A DNA stretch of 64,000 nucleotides, from positions 1,054,001-1,118,000 of the forward strand of contig NZ_CP014606.1 of NCBI RefSeq assembly GCF_001584725.1, written 5' to 3'. Shown in pieces: positions 19,964 to 28,516 of the stretch. The first letter of the stretch is position 1. Each line of letters opens with the position of its first letter. Below the pieces are notes generated by a model. It saw only the letters and a program-made list of their open reading frames with translations. It was not told the DNA's origin and ran no database searches. This stretch comes from an endosymbiont 'TC1' of Trimyema compressum. Lineage in GTDB: Bacteria; Bacillota; TC1. Both the position numbers and the translations under genes were made by a program.

Positions 19964-21260
19964 TTAGTATGTTCTTGCAGAAAGATATCCGTAGCCTACT
20001 TCACTTGTTGCTCCAGTGATTACCTGGATTTCAGCAGTAATACTACCATCTTTACTTAGACTTCCTTGGAAGCCACCTGCAATTACTTCTGGCTACTTCT
20101 GGATATCCAATTACAGTATCCATTGCAGGCAAGTGAACAATCTCGTTGGCATTTCCACCAGTCACAATTGCATCGCCTACAGGTGTAGAGTCAGCAAGTG
20201 ATTGAGAACCACCATCTTGACCAGCATATTCATCAGTAATTAATACTGTCTTAACACCTTTTTTAGTGATTTTATTACAGTTCATTACTAAATCAGCATC
20301 TGGATTACCAAAGCCTTCTTCAGAAATAATTACTGCATCAGCTCCTAAAAATTCAACTAATTTAGCCGTCATATTTGAAGAACGTTCTTTATCCATAAGT
20401 GTAAAATTTAAATTTGTAATGATACATCCTAAGAAATTATAGTCCTTACCATGACGCTTATACAGTTCTTCAATTATAGGATGATTCATATGCACATAGC
20501 TAGGATTTTTATCACAAGCAGAAACACAGTTACCACTAACGATAGCGCCATCAAACACTTCTGTTGGATATAGGAAAGTAGGCATAATCTTCTTTCCATC
20601 TACACCATACACATAAGTATCGTGTAATAATCCTTGAGTTTGTAGCATATACACATAAAGTACCTTTGGTAAATCTGGGTACATTTGCGCTTGCTCCAAA
20701 ATCGGTTTTGTCTCATAGGTTTTAATTTCATCAGGCTTGACGTCTTTACCTGCTTTACCTACATAAATGTTTGCTCTGAAACCAGCTAGTCGAACAATCT
20801 CTTCACGCTCGTGTTGTTTTACGCCATCAATAGGCTCTATTTTTAACACAATGTTGTTTGTTTTAGAAAATGGTGTATATTCAGCTCCTGGGCCACTCAT
20901 ATCGACAATACCTTCTTGGAATCCAACGATGCGACCGGTAGTCACAATGGCTGCTCCCTTAAGAACGTGAGTCGTTCCATTCCCTACTTGTTCAACGCCA
21001 CTCATAAATCCTGGGAAAATGCCTCCGTCGCCTTCCACTTTTATGCGGGGCTCCATAACATCTTTAACAGGAATAATGCGTATCTTTTCGCCTGGTTTTG
21101 CTAGGTAAACTTCCACAGAAGCTACTCTCTCATCTTCTTTAGCTACTTGGATTAACTCTTCCTCATTAATAAAAAGAATGCCATCCTTCACTTCTGTAGA
21201 CTTTCCAAACTGAACATCCTTAATCATAATATTTCCTACATTCAGTTGCAAAACCTTCAC
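19964..21260 (-). pseudogene. grdE: Glycine reductase proprotein GrdE with frameshifted carboxy end
   Basis: GrdE is the proprotein of protein B that is cleaved at a cysteine to give the alpha and beta subunits and a carbonyl group for glycine binding. About 400 residues read cleanly from MKVLQLNVGNIMIKDVQFG, including GAAIVTTGRIVGFQEGIVDM, the cleavage region GAIVSGNCVSACDKNPS (about 242) and ITDEYAGQDGGSQSLAD. Near 20095 a 10-bp near-tandem duplication shifts the frame. The normal end, EVIAGGFQGSLSKDGS through GYGYLSARTY, continues in another frame to the stop at 19964. ATG 21260 follows AAAGGAGGTGAAG. If the duplication is an artefact this gene is fully functional. Confidence 0.9.
20085..20106. 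repeat. 10-bp near-tandem duplication at the end of grdE
   Basis: The motif TACTTCTGG is repeated after a 10-base step (20087 and 20097). Removing one step restores the conserved reading GYPEVIAGGFQGS. Confidence 0.75.
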
Positions 21261-21365
21261 CTCCTTTAGATTTAATATATACTCAGCTTTTTCAAGTATT
21301 GTAAACCTTTACATTTAGTAATATACTAAACGGTACAGACCGTTCTTCAGACCCTCTAGTCCAGT

Positions 21366-21756
21366 CTAAAGCAATCCCAAATCAATGGTTTGAAAATCAT
21401 AATCAATTTTCTCCAATTCAGCCTCAGACCAATGGCGAATAGGCTTCTTGAATTTTGCTGCTGTACCAATGGCGAATAGGCTTCTTGAATTTTGCTGCTG
21501 TACCAATGGCATTCTCTATTAGTTTTAGAGAATTAAAGTTAACTGGCCCTGTACTTATATCTAAAATAATTGACTTGTACTCTGTTTCATGGGGCTTAAC
21601 GCTCCCTGTCAAAGGATGACTGATTAAAGCATGTCCTTCATGAACAAAATCTCGAACTCTGTTTAAAACACTATCGAAATCTCCTTCTACAAAGTAGGCT
21701 GGATATGCCTCTTTAACTAATTTATTATTCGTTACAATAAAAACTTTTTTAATCAT
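21366..21756 (-). pseudogene. grdX: GrdX family protein, carboxy end altered by tandem duplication
   Basis: GrdX is the small protein of unknown function that opens many grd operons. It starts MIKKVFIVTNNKLVKEAYP at ATG 21756 and contains the family segment HPLTGSVKPHETEYKSIILD. A perfect 37-bp tandem duplication (21431-21504) shifts the frame: the present reading ends early at 21424 with YSSKIQEAYSPLV. With one copy removed it continues SEAELEKIDYDFQ and so on to a stop at 21366, the likely ancestral end. The protein may still fold, as only the last 20 or so residues change. It is first in the grd order, with grdE about 105 bases downstream. Confidence 0.85.
21431..21504. repeat. 37-bp perfect tandem duplication in grdX
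   Basis: Bases 21431-21467 and 21468-21504 are identical. The unit is not a multiple of three and creates the premature end of GrdX. Confidence 0.94.
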
Positions 21757-21880
21757 AATCAAACCCTTGTGAATTATTTTACAACCTAATTCAAAAATAA
21801 AACTCCCTTTCCATAGGCAAAAATGACTTGAAAGAAAGTTCATTGTTAATAATAGAATCGTAATTTTTTCTTCAATTGCA

Positions 21881-21897
21881 ATTGTAACATTTACAAT
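21881..21897. promoter_or_regulatory. Palindrome upstream of grdX, possible operator
   Basis: ATTGTAACATTTACAAT is a perfect 7-3-7 inverted repeat 125 bases before the grdX start. It resembles the TGTAACAATT elements upstream of perR and rubrerythrin but differs by one base. The regulator is unknown. Confidence 0.4.
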
Positions 21898-21952
21898 AAA
21901 AAGTAAATGCTTTCTTAGGGATTTACATAAAGTTTTTCTATGTTCATTATCC

Positions 21953-22576
21953 TTATTTCTTATTCTTTTTATGGGTGATTTTATTCTCTTCACCCTTTAA
22001 CAGCTTCTTAATATTACTCCTATGTTTGATAATGATAAATAAAGCAACGCCAATACCTGCTAAGCGCACTATAAAGTTAATATGAAGTCCAGAAATCCAC
22101 TCAGGAATAATTAAAATAATAATCCCTACAACAGCAGCTGTCATCGAGGCTAAAGAAACATACTTAAATAACAACAGACATATCGCAAAAACCACTAACA
22201 CAATAGCAATTTGTATAGGCGCTAAAAACATAAAAATACCTGCACCTGTAGCAACCCCTTTACCTCCTTTAAACTTAGCAAAAAGAGGATAACCATGACC
22301 TACAACAGCAAAAAGACCTGCAACTAAAGCTACAATCTCTCCACCAATATAGAAGCCCATTAATGTAGCAAAAAAGCCTTTAAACATATCACATGCAATA
22401 ACGCAAACGCCCCATTTAGTGCCCAAGACACGACCTACATTTGTGCCCCCTAAATTACCGCTACCATGCTCTCTTACGTCAATACCTTTGACAGCCTTGC
22501 CAATTATTAATGCAAATGGGATTGAACCTAATAAATAACCTATTAGCGCTCCAATTATATAGCCAATTACAGTCAT
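21953..22576 (-). CDS. plsY: Glycerol-3-phosphate acyltransferase PlsY
   Basis: Intact 207-residue membrane acyltransferase that uses acyl phosphate to make lysophosphatidic acid. Diagnostic motifs are GYLLGSIPFALIIGK (14-28), HGSGNLGGTNVGRVLG (36-51), and the glycine-rich GHGYPLFAKFKGGKGVATG (about 95-113). Several transmembrane spans alternate with these. The end is lysine-rich and cytoplasmic (ENKITHKKNKK). ATG 22576 follows ATAGGAGGAATAA. It lies about 200 bases upstream of grdX on the same strand and is a housekeeping gene unrelated to glycine reductase. Confidence 0.96.
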   Translation of the reverse strand: MTVIGYIIGALIGYLLGSIPFALIIGKAVKGIDVREHGSGNLGGTNVGRVLGTKWGVCVIACDMFKGFFATLMGFYIGGEIVALVAGLFAVVGHGYPLFAKFKGGKGVATGAGIFMFLAPIQIAIVLVVFAICLLLFKYVSLASMTAAVVGIIILIIPEWISGLHINFIVRLAGIGVALFIIIKHRSNIKKLLKGEENKITHKKNKK

Positions 22577-22600
22577 TTTTTATTCCTCCTATTTATACAA

Positions 22601-22630
22601 AAAACAGGACCAGGGTTCTGATCCTGTTTT
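22601..22630 (-). terminator. Intrinsic terminator after the DUF4914 remnant
   Basis: AAAACAGGA / TCCTGTTTT stem with a 12-base loop and a T-run on the minus strand, in the 60-bp gap before plsY. Confidence 0.85.
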
Positions 22631-22636
22631 AGTTTT

Positions 22637-24580
22637 TTAGCCCACTATTTTAATTTTACTTTTTTCAACAATATATGTTGCAGGCATTAATTGATTTAGC
22701 ACCTCAATTGATTCATCTCTAATAAAAGCTTCTATAATCTCTTTTCCAAGAGGATCTAAATCTTCAGTTAAAAACGGTCTTAACTCTTCTTTAAAGAAAT
22801 TAGTCAAGATGCTGGCACCTTTTTCAAAACCATCTTCGCCAATATACTTATACTTCTGCTCTTCAACATTTAACAATCTTGTTGGAATTTCTTTACTGTC
22901 AAGTTTCACACGCTTCATACTATATCCTAATACAGGATGACCCTGATCATGAAGCTAACTTCTTTTGAAAGGTGCTTGACCTCTTCGAGATAAATATTCT
23001 CTTGAAGGCCATTCAGCTTTAAAGCCAACTTTATAGCTACCAATATGTTGATTTGGAATTAAAACATAACGGGTTTCTGGTGTGCTTACCATTTGATGAA
23101 GCAAAATATTAGCCTAATCTAAACGTTTGCCTTTGGCAAATGGCCAACCAATAGGAACCGACCCCTCGCTACCCATAGAAGTAGTTTCAATAATACTAGG
23201 GTTTCCGTAACCTCTTGGTGCAACTAAACGCCAGAGCCATGCAATAGCTGGTGGTAAAACATGAAATAGTCCAACAACTCCATAGCCTACTCTATCTTTA
23301 GTTGTAGGTGGTGTACGCAAACCAAAACTTCTTAAGTCAACCTCCACTATATCATCTTTAGTCGCTCCAAAATATTCTCTTGGAACTACTACTCGAGGAT
23401 TGGAACATGGTTTGCCAGGCTCATACATAATATGCTCCCAAATTAATGCAGTAGACTTTGGAGCTGCATCAATATTCAGAAAAATCATGGGGCCTTTTGG
23501 ATGAATTGTTAAGCGCTCTAAATCAGGCTCAGAGCCATACTCTTTTATATGGTCCACTCTTTAAAAACCAACCGGATTCAGCATCAGTAACTACCATTTT
23601 TTTGCCATTTTGAATAGCAGGTGGTGTAAGTGCCATATCATCCAGTTACAGGTTTTAATTTTGAGTTGTCATTTAAATCAATATATATACGATCATGATT
23701 TATAAGATCTTCTCCTAAAAGAACGCTACCATCAATCTCCCTAGTTATTTGCTCAAGCATTTCACCTTTTACCACCAATTTCACTTTTACCACCACCAGA
23801 TGCACCTTCATGCATAATAGTATAGGTATTTTCATAAGGTGTTGTAACTTGAACCGTAGAAGCATGAAGAGTATTCCACCCTTCCTTCTCAGCAAAATCC
23901 AAAAGAATACTGTAAACACCTTTTTTGGCACTAGGACCTGGGTAAAGATTATAAGAAAACACTTCATGCAAGCCCTCTTCTCTATTGTGGACAACAACCT
24001 GCTTACCATGGCAATAAGTATGTCTAAATGGTGGAGCGACATACATAATCCCTTTAGGTTCAAAATTATCTTCTAATTCATCTGCTGGAATAAAATCTTG
24101 GATGTCGGCTAATGCCCCAGCAAAAAATGCAGCATTAGCAAGTACTAGAGGAATTGAAGGATAACCAAATTTCTTCCCACCAGATATAAATGGCATTGCA
24201 ATCACACTATCTAATGTTTTAAACCACTCAATAGTATCTTGCCTTAATTGATCAAAAGACTCACCAAAACGATGTTCAAAAGTTTCTTTATCGGTAGGCC
24301 TGTCCATCTGCAATCACCATACAATTAGGATCTCTCCGTCTCATGTAACGATCTGTATAATTAATAGCCAATCCATTTTTACACTGCGCAACTGTACATT
24401 CCACTACTTTGCCAATACCTGGAATTGTATAGTAAACTTCAAAAAAATCATTGGATTTACAATCATTTCCCAAAGCTAAATTAAAAAGCTCTTCTCTGCT
24501 TTTAGGGAAAATAATCTCTGTTGACTCAAATATAGATTGAGTTTCTTCAGGTAATGTTATTTTTTCATTATATCTTTCAT
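22637..24580 (-). pseudogene. DUF4914 family P-loop protein, decayed
   Basis: Remnant of a protein of about 640 residues that I match to the DUF4914 family, whose role is not established. It carries a kinase-like phosphate-binding loop, HEGASGGGKSE, in the middle, reminiscent of phosphoenolpyruvate carboxykinase P-loops. Other clear parts: ETQSIFESTEIIFPKSREEL, FMYVAPPFRHTY-like sequence near 24030, DLRSFGLRTPPTTKDRVGYG and MKRVKLDSKEIPTRLL near the end. Lesions: an A-run loss near the start (24555), a frame change at 24300, an 18-bp near-tandem duplication directly after the P-loop (23759-23794), and stops or shifts near 23640, 23560, 23113 and 22960. It is among the most damaged genes in the window. 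Confidence 0.72.
23759..23794. repeat. Near-tandem 18-bp duplication at the DUF4914 P-loop
   Basis: 23759-23776 and 23778-23794 are nearly identical copies of the P-loop sequence (GGGKSE, then a second GGK-E). The insertion shifts the frame from GGGKSE into a stop, while the expected EMLEQITREIDGS resumes in another frame. Confidence 0.75.
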
Positions 24581-24617
24581 TTAAACTATCTCCTTCTCCT
24601 CAGCCTTAATATAAAGG

Positions 24618-25694
24618 CTAAGTGTTATTTGCCTTGCTGGTACTGTTCAAACGATTATACCTAAGTATAAATTCTTCAAAGTCCAGTTTGAAATTATTAT
24701 TACCAGCATCTATGAAAATTAGAGATTCAAAAACTTTAGCTGACAAACTTTCCCCAGTTACTTCATAAGTTACTACTGCTCTTGAAGCTCCTTTTGCCTC
24801 AATTTTCTTGACACTTTTAATCTCATAATCTTTGCCATTAACCAAGTCAAACAAAGCTTTTAAATAGGCTTGATTAGTACTGTTCATTATATCCATGTCA
24901 CTTGAAATATATAAACCTTGAGGACTCTTCAAAAAACTGGCCTCATCTGTATTTTTTATTTCGCTGAATAAAGACATGGCTACTGCTTCTGTAGGCAACG
25001 GTGCTTCAACATCATTTACATTTACAATATTATTAATCAAAGTAAACATTATAACTAAAAGCAAAGCAAGTAAAGCAATTAATCCAAAAATCATCTTCCA
25101 GAGTTTTTTACTAGTTTTTTTATTTTTCTTTGTTCTTGCTGTCATTTCCATTGTTGCATCATCTAAGACATTATAGTCATCTTTTTTGCGACTCCTAGAC
25201 CCCTTTCCCCTCTGGCTTTTCATCTTCCTATTTGAAATTCCTCTTCCTTTTTTTTCTTTGCTCTTAAAAAAAGTGTTTTCAATGGTATCTTCTTTATCAA
25301 AGATACCATTGAATGTTGTTTCTTCTGTTGAATGAAGAGGATCTTCCAATACATCTTCTAAAGCACTGTAATATTCGTCTTTACTTCTGCTATTTAAAGG
25401 CTCATTGCCTAACTTCTTTTTTAAGAAAGAATAATACTCATCATCTGATTCCTTTTTTATTTGATTTAATTCATCTCTAGGGATTGCCCATTTATCGTTT
25501 TTAGTATGTTCATCTCCCAAAAATTCCTTAACCAGATCATCATAATTTTCAATCTTCTTGCTTTCTTTACTATATTTACTAGTAACTTTATCTGTTTTTC
25601 GAATAAGAAAATCATCACTTGCACCACAGCGAACACAATAAACTGGTGTTGATTCAAATTCTTTTCCACAATACTTACATTTTTTCACTGACAT
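24618..25694 (-). CDS. Zinc-ribbon single-span membrane protein
   Basis: Intact 358-residue protein of unknown function. A zinc ribbon at residues 5-24 (CKYCGKEF then YCVRCGAS) is followed by a long charged, low-complexity cytoplasmic region rich in Lys, Ser, Asp and Glu. A basic stretch (about 160-200) precedes one membrane span near 203-225 (IFGLIALLALLLVIMFTLI). The outer carboxy domain of some 130 residues has a beta-rich look (ASRAVVTYEVTGESLSAKV). This layout, an inner zinc ribbon with an outer domain, is common in Firmicute envelope proteins. The start ATG 25694 follows AAAGGGGCATG. It is divergently oriented from the ATPase at 25886. Confidence 0.75.
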   Translation of the reverse strand: MSVKKCKYCGKEFESTPVYCVRCGASDDFLIRKTDKVTSKYSKESKKIENYDDLVKEFLGDEHTKNDKWAIPRDELNQIKKESDDEYYSFLKKKLGNEPLNSRSKDEYYSALEDVLEDPLHSTEETTFNGIFDKEDTIENTFFKSKEKKGRGISNRKMKSQRGKGSRSRKKDDYNVLDDATMEMTARTKKNKKTSKKLWKMIFGLIALLALLLVIMFTLINNIVNVNDVEAPLPTEAVAMSLFSEIKNTDEASFLKSPQGLYISSDMDIMNSTNQAYLKALFDLVNGKDYEIKSVKKIEAKGASRAVVTYEVTGESLSAKVFESLIFIDAGNNNFKLDFEEFILRYNRLNSTSKANNT

Positions 25695-25826
25695 GCCCCT
25701 TTATGTAAAATAAATAACTTTTTATATTAGATTAGTTTAATTACTTTACAATTATAATATTTTTTTTCTAATTTATCAAATACTCCCTTTACATTGCTTA
25801 ATATATTCGCTATAATCACTAATATA

Positions 25827-25853
25827 ATCTTGATTATACTTATCTTGATTATA
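25827..25853. repeat. 12-bp direct repeats upstream of the ATPase gene
   Basis: ATCTTGATTATA occurs at 25827-25838 and again at 25842-25853, a 15-base period, in the gap between two divergent genes. Spacing suggests a possible protein-binding site or simple slippage. Confidence 0.5.
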
Positions 25854-25885
25854 TTAATAAAAATTAAGGTAATTTAGGTTATAAT

Positions 25886-27265
25886 ATGTTTATTGGAAGA
25901 AAAAATGCTCTACAATCACTAGAAGATAAATATGATGAAAACAAAGGCCACTTAATTGTTGTCTATGGAAAAAGAAGGCTGGGTAAAACTGCCTTTCTCA
26001 AAGAGTTTTCTAAAGATAAAGAACACTTTTTCTACATGTGTCGTGAGACTATTGATTCTGAGCAGATAAAATTATTTTCAGAAGAAATACTCGAAGATCA
26101 TCCCATACGTTCTTTTATTTCAACATTTGATGATTGGGAAAAGGCTTTCATGTTTTTAGTCAATGAAGCCAAAGAGAAAAGAATATTGATTGTAATCGAT
26201 GAATTTCCTTATTTAGCCCAAAGCAATAAAAGTGTGCTTTCAACACTTCAAAGCGTCTGGGATAATCACGGAGATAACACAAAACTAATGTGTATCTTAA
26301 CGGGTTCTTCCCTTTCCTATATTGAAGATGAAATATTAAGTGAAAAAAGTCCTCTTTTCGGTCGGACTACTGGCGCAATTAAAATAGATGCTCTTACTTT
26401 CAAGGAAAGTCAAGGCATTTTAAATCAATTTAATATTGAAGAGCAGATAGCCTATTTTAGCTTTCTAGGGGGAGTTCCCCGCTATTTGAAAGGAATGAAT
26501 CCAGAGAAATCAATCAGCGAAAATATCGACGATCAATTTCTCAATAAGTTCTCATTCCTATATCAAGAAATTGATTTTCTTATCCGAGAAGAACTGAGAG
26601 AGCCATCTACCTACTACGCCATCCTAGGTGCTGTAGCAAATGGCGCAAGTAAAATTAGAGATATTGCCGAAACAACCCAACTGGATAAAACTAAAATAAA
26701 TGTCTATATAAAAAATCTAATTCAATTAAACATCCTCTATAAAAAAGTTCCCCTTCTACTTCCAGAAGAGAAGGTCAATCAACATAGAAGTCTGTACTTA
26801 TTTAAGGAACCCTATTTTAAATTCTACTTTAGATTTATTGTTCCAAACTTATCCTTACTAGAAAATGACACAACCCACGAAGTTTTAAATAAGCGGATCA
26901 TGCCTTATATAGACAATTACATTGAAGAGGATTTTCAACAAATAGCTATTGAACATTTAAAAGAATTAAATGGGAATAATAAACTCCCTCATGTCTATCA
27001 ACAAATTGGTGATACTTGGAATGACAAAGTTAAAATACCAATATTTGGTTTCACCAATGATGATTGGGTTTTAGCTGGCAAAGCTTTTTATAAGCGACTA
27101 CCAACAATGAAAGACATTGACATCATCAAACAAGACTTAGCAATTTATACAAAAGATTCTCAGAAAAAAACTGACTACTTCTTTTTCATCAACATGATAT
27201 TGTCAGATGAATTAGAAACAATCAGTAAATTAGATGAACATATACACTTTATAAAAATTAATTAG
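25886..27265 (+). CDS. Archaeal-type AAA ATPase (PF01637/DUF234 type)
   Basis: Intact 459-residue P-loop ATPase. It begins MFIGRKNALQSLEDKY, with Walker A YGKRRLGKTAFL at about 26-37, Walker B RILIVIDEFPYL at about 108-119 and a sensor-like LTGSSLSYIE (about 148). A winged-helix-like segment follows (IRDIAETTQLDKTKINVYIKNL read in part, about 268-290), then a nuclease-like DUF234 carboxy half. Such proteins occur in archaea and scattered anaerobic bacteria, often near mobile DNA; the function is unknown. TATAAT lies one base before the ATG (25879-25884) and the only Shine-Dalgarno-like bases are weak. The next gene starts 21 bases later. Confidence 0.85.
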   Translation: MFIGRKNALQSLEDKYDENKGHLIVVYGKRRLGKTAFLKEFSKDKEHFFYMCRETIDSEQIKLFSEEILEDHPIRSFISTFDDWEKAFMFLVNEAKEKRILIVIDEFPYLAQSNKSVLSTLQSVWDNHGDNTKLMCILTGSSLSYIEDEILSEKSPLFGRTTGAIKIDALTFKESQGILNQFNIEEQIAYFSFLGGVPRYLKGMNPEKSISENIDDQFLNKFSFLYQEIDFLIREELREPSTYYAILGAVANGASKIRDIAETTQLDKTKINVYIKNLIQLNILYKKVPLLLPEEKVNQHRSLYLFKEPYFKFYFRFIVPNLSLLENDTTHEVLNKRIMPYIDNYIEEDFQQIAIEHLKELNGNNKLPHVYQQIGDTWNDKVKIPIFGFTNDDWVLAGKAFYKRLPTMKDIDIIKQDLAIYTKDSQKKTDYFFFINMILSDELETISKLDEHIHFIKIN

Positions 27266-27286
27266 AATTGAAAGGGGTGGAGACCT

Positions 27287-28060
27287 GTGACTGTCTATAG
27301 TAAACCATTATCCAACCATATTGTCGAAGAGAAACATAGGGGTGTGTTTCAGAATAATGATACGTTAACTGAATTTTATGATGCTCTGAGTGTTCCTAAA
27401 TTAATCCAGGAAGCAGAGCGACTAAAATTCAGTAAACATTTTACTATGGCAGCTCAGGTGCTTCAAATTGCCCAAAAAAAAATGTATAAAAACAAAGAGA
27501 AGCGTTTAGATTATCTTCTGAAATATCCTATGTACTTACAACTTTGTGGTAAAGAGTACAGTGGATGGATGGAATTTTTTTTCATCAAAAAGCTTCTCTT
27601 CTCTTACGAGAAAGACAATGAAATCACATTGAGTGAATTACTCTTTTATGAGTCAAAAATTTCAAATGTAATGTCAATCTTTCAAGAGAGAAAAAAAGAA
27701 TATGCAAGCACTATTTTTTACACACTACGTTCCTATATAGAAACACTGCTTTCCTTGCACCACAATATTATTCAACAAAAGGAGCAAGAGTTTTTAACTA
27801 CAGACGAAAATTTAAAAAAATCATTTCGTGGCTTAAGTACTCAAGGAGAACATTATTTGAAACTAAAGCAAGCATCTTTTCAAATTGTTTCAATGTTGGC
27901 AACCCCCTTACATAGAATCGGTTATTTGCCACTGCTTGAATCCTACTTTGATTTAACAAAAGAAACCTTAAAAGATATTCCGAATATTGATTACTTAACT
28001 TTGGAAGAACAAGTACAAGAAATATTTAATAATTATAAAAGAATGGATGAAGTATTTTAA
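27287..28060 (+). CDS. Unknown soluble protein following the ATPase
   Basis: A 257-residue, mostly helical and charged protein without signal peptide or membrane span. I do not recognise a family. It contains TMAAQVLQIAQKKMYKNKEK (about 54-73), suggestive of a TPR-like helical hairpin, and FYTLRSYIETLLSLHH in the middle. The start is GTG 27287 behind AAAGGGGTGGAG. It follows the ATPase by 21 bases and ends inside its own terminator, so the two form a two-gene unit on the plus strand. A partner role is an inference from position only. Confidence 0.6.
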   Translation: MTVYSKPLSNHIVEEKHRGVFQNNDTLTEFYDALSVPKLIQEAERLKFSKHFTMAAQVLQIAQKKMYKNKEKRLDYLLKYPMYLQLCGKEYSGWMEFFFIKKLLFSYEKDNEITLSELLFYESKISNVMSIFQERKKEYASTIFYTLRSYIETLLSLHHNIIQQKEQEFLTTDENLKKSFRGLSTQGEHYLKLKQASFQIVSMLATPLHRIGYLPLLESYFDLTKETLKDIPNIDYLTLEEQVQEIFNNYKRMDEVF

Positions 28061-28077
28061 ATACTTCATCCATTCTT
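28039..28077. terminator. Terminator stem overlapping the end of the unknown gene, convergent with the XRE gene
   Basis: A perfect 17-bp stem (AAGAATGGATGAAGTAT / ATACTTCATCCATTCTT) has a five-base loop containing the TAA stop codon at 28058-28060. The left arm therefore encodes the last residues RMDEV. It could end transcription from either side. Confidence 0.85.
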
Positions 28078-28113
28078 ATCTTTACTTTATTGACATAAAT
28101 GTTTGCGCAGTAA

Positions 28114-28305
28114 TTACTCTCCAAATAATTCGTCTAATGTAGCATTTAACTCTTTCGAAATACCTTTGCAAATTCTTAAACTAGGATTGTACTTTCCTGC
28201 TTCAATTAAATTAATGGTCTGTCTAGTAACACCAATTCTGCCTGCCAAGTCTTTTTGGGAATATCCAAAGCGTATTCTGGCTTCACGAATTTTTTCTCTT
28301 TTCAT
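28114..28305 (-). CDS. XRE-family helix-turn-helix regulator
   Basis: A 63-residue, single-domain repressor-like protein. The helix-turn-helix is FGYSQKDLAGRIGVTRQTIN (about 13-32) followed by LIEAGKYNPSL, the standard XRE recognition and dimer region. Length and sequence fit the YozG/YgzD-type small regulators common in Firmicutes. The start ATG 28305 follows AGGAGAGAAG. It faces the unknown gene at 27287 and is divergent from the gene at 28517. A nearby membrane partner often found with such regulators was not seen. Confidence 0.88.
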   Translation of the reverse strand: MKREKIREARIRFGYSQKDLAGRIGVTRQTINLIEAGKYNPSLRICKGISKELNATLDELFGE

Positions 28306-28468
28306 CGCTCTCTTCTCTCCTCGCTATAATAATAATGATAAATTCATTCCCTAAAAATATTATATATTATTCTTTTTTTATTTTCAAGTTGTTTCGGCAA
28401 AAATATGAAGATAATTATTCTTTTATTGGCTTTTTCCTTGTTCAAACTTTAATCCCCTTAACTTTAAT

Positions 28469-28476
28469 GCTATAAT
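28469..28476 (+). promoter_or_regulatory. Extended -10 promoter of the 167-residue gene
   Basis: TGCTATAATA has the TG extended element and a perfect TATAAT (28471-28476), 41 bases before the start. The same TGCTATAAT core precedes the aconitase and DUF2148 genes. Confidence 0.65.
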
Positions 28477-28516
28477 AATAAGTGAAAAAAATAACAATAT
28501 GAAAGGGGATTAACCA

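Noticed and set aside
21261-21365. Glycine riboswitch ahead of grdE
   Set aside because: Small inverted repeats (AACGGT-ACCGTT and AGTATATTACT) exist, but the conserved tandem glycine aptamer core was not recognised.
25886-28305. ATPase, unknown protein and XRE regulator as a phage-defence or toxin-antitoxin island
   Set aside because: No nuclease, toxin or integrase partner is recognisable and the XRE gene is on the opposite strand with its own context. Kept only as an unknown two-gene module.
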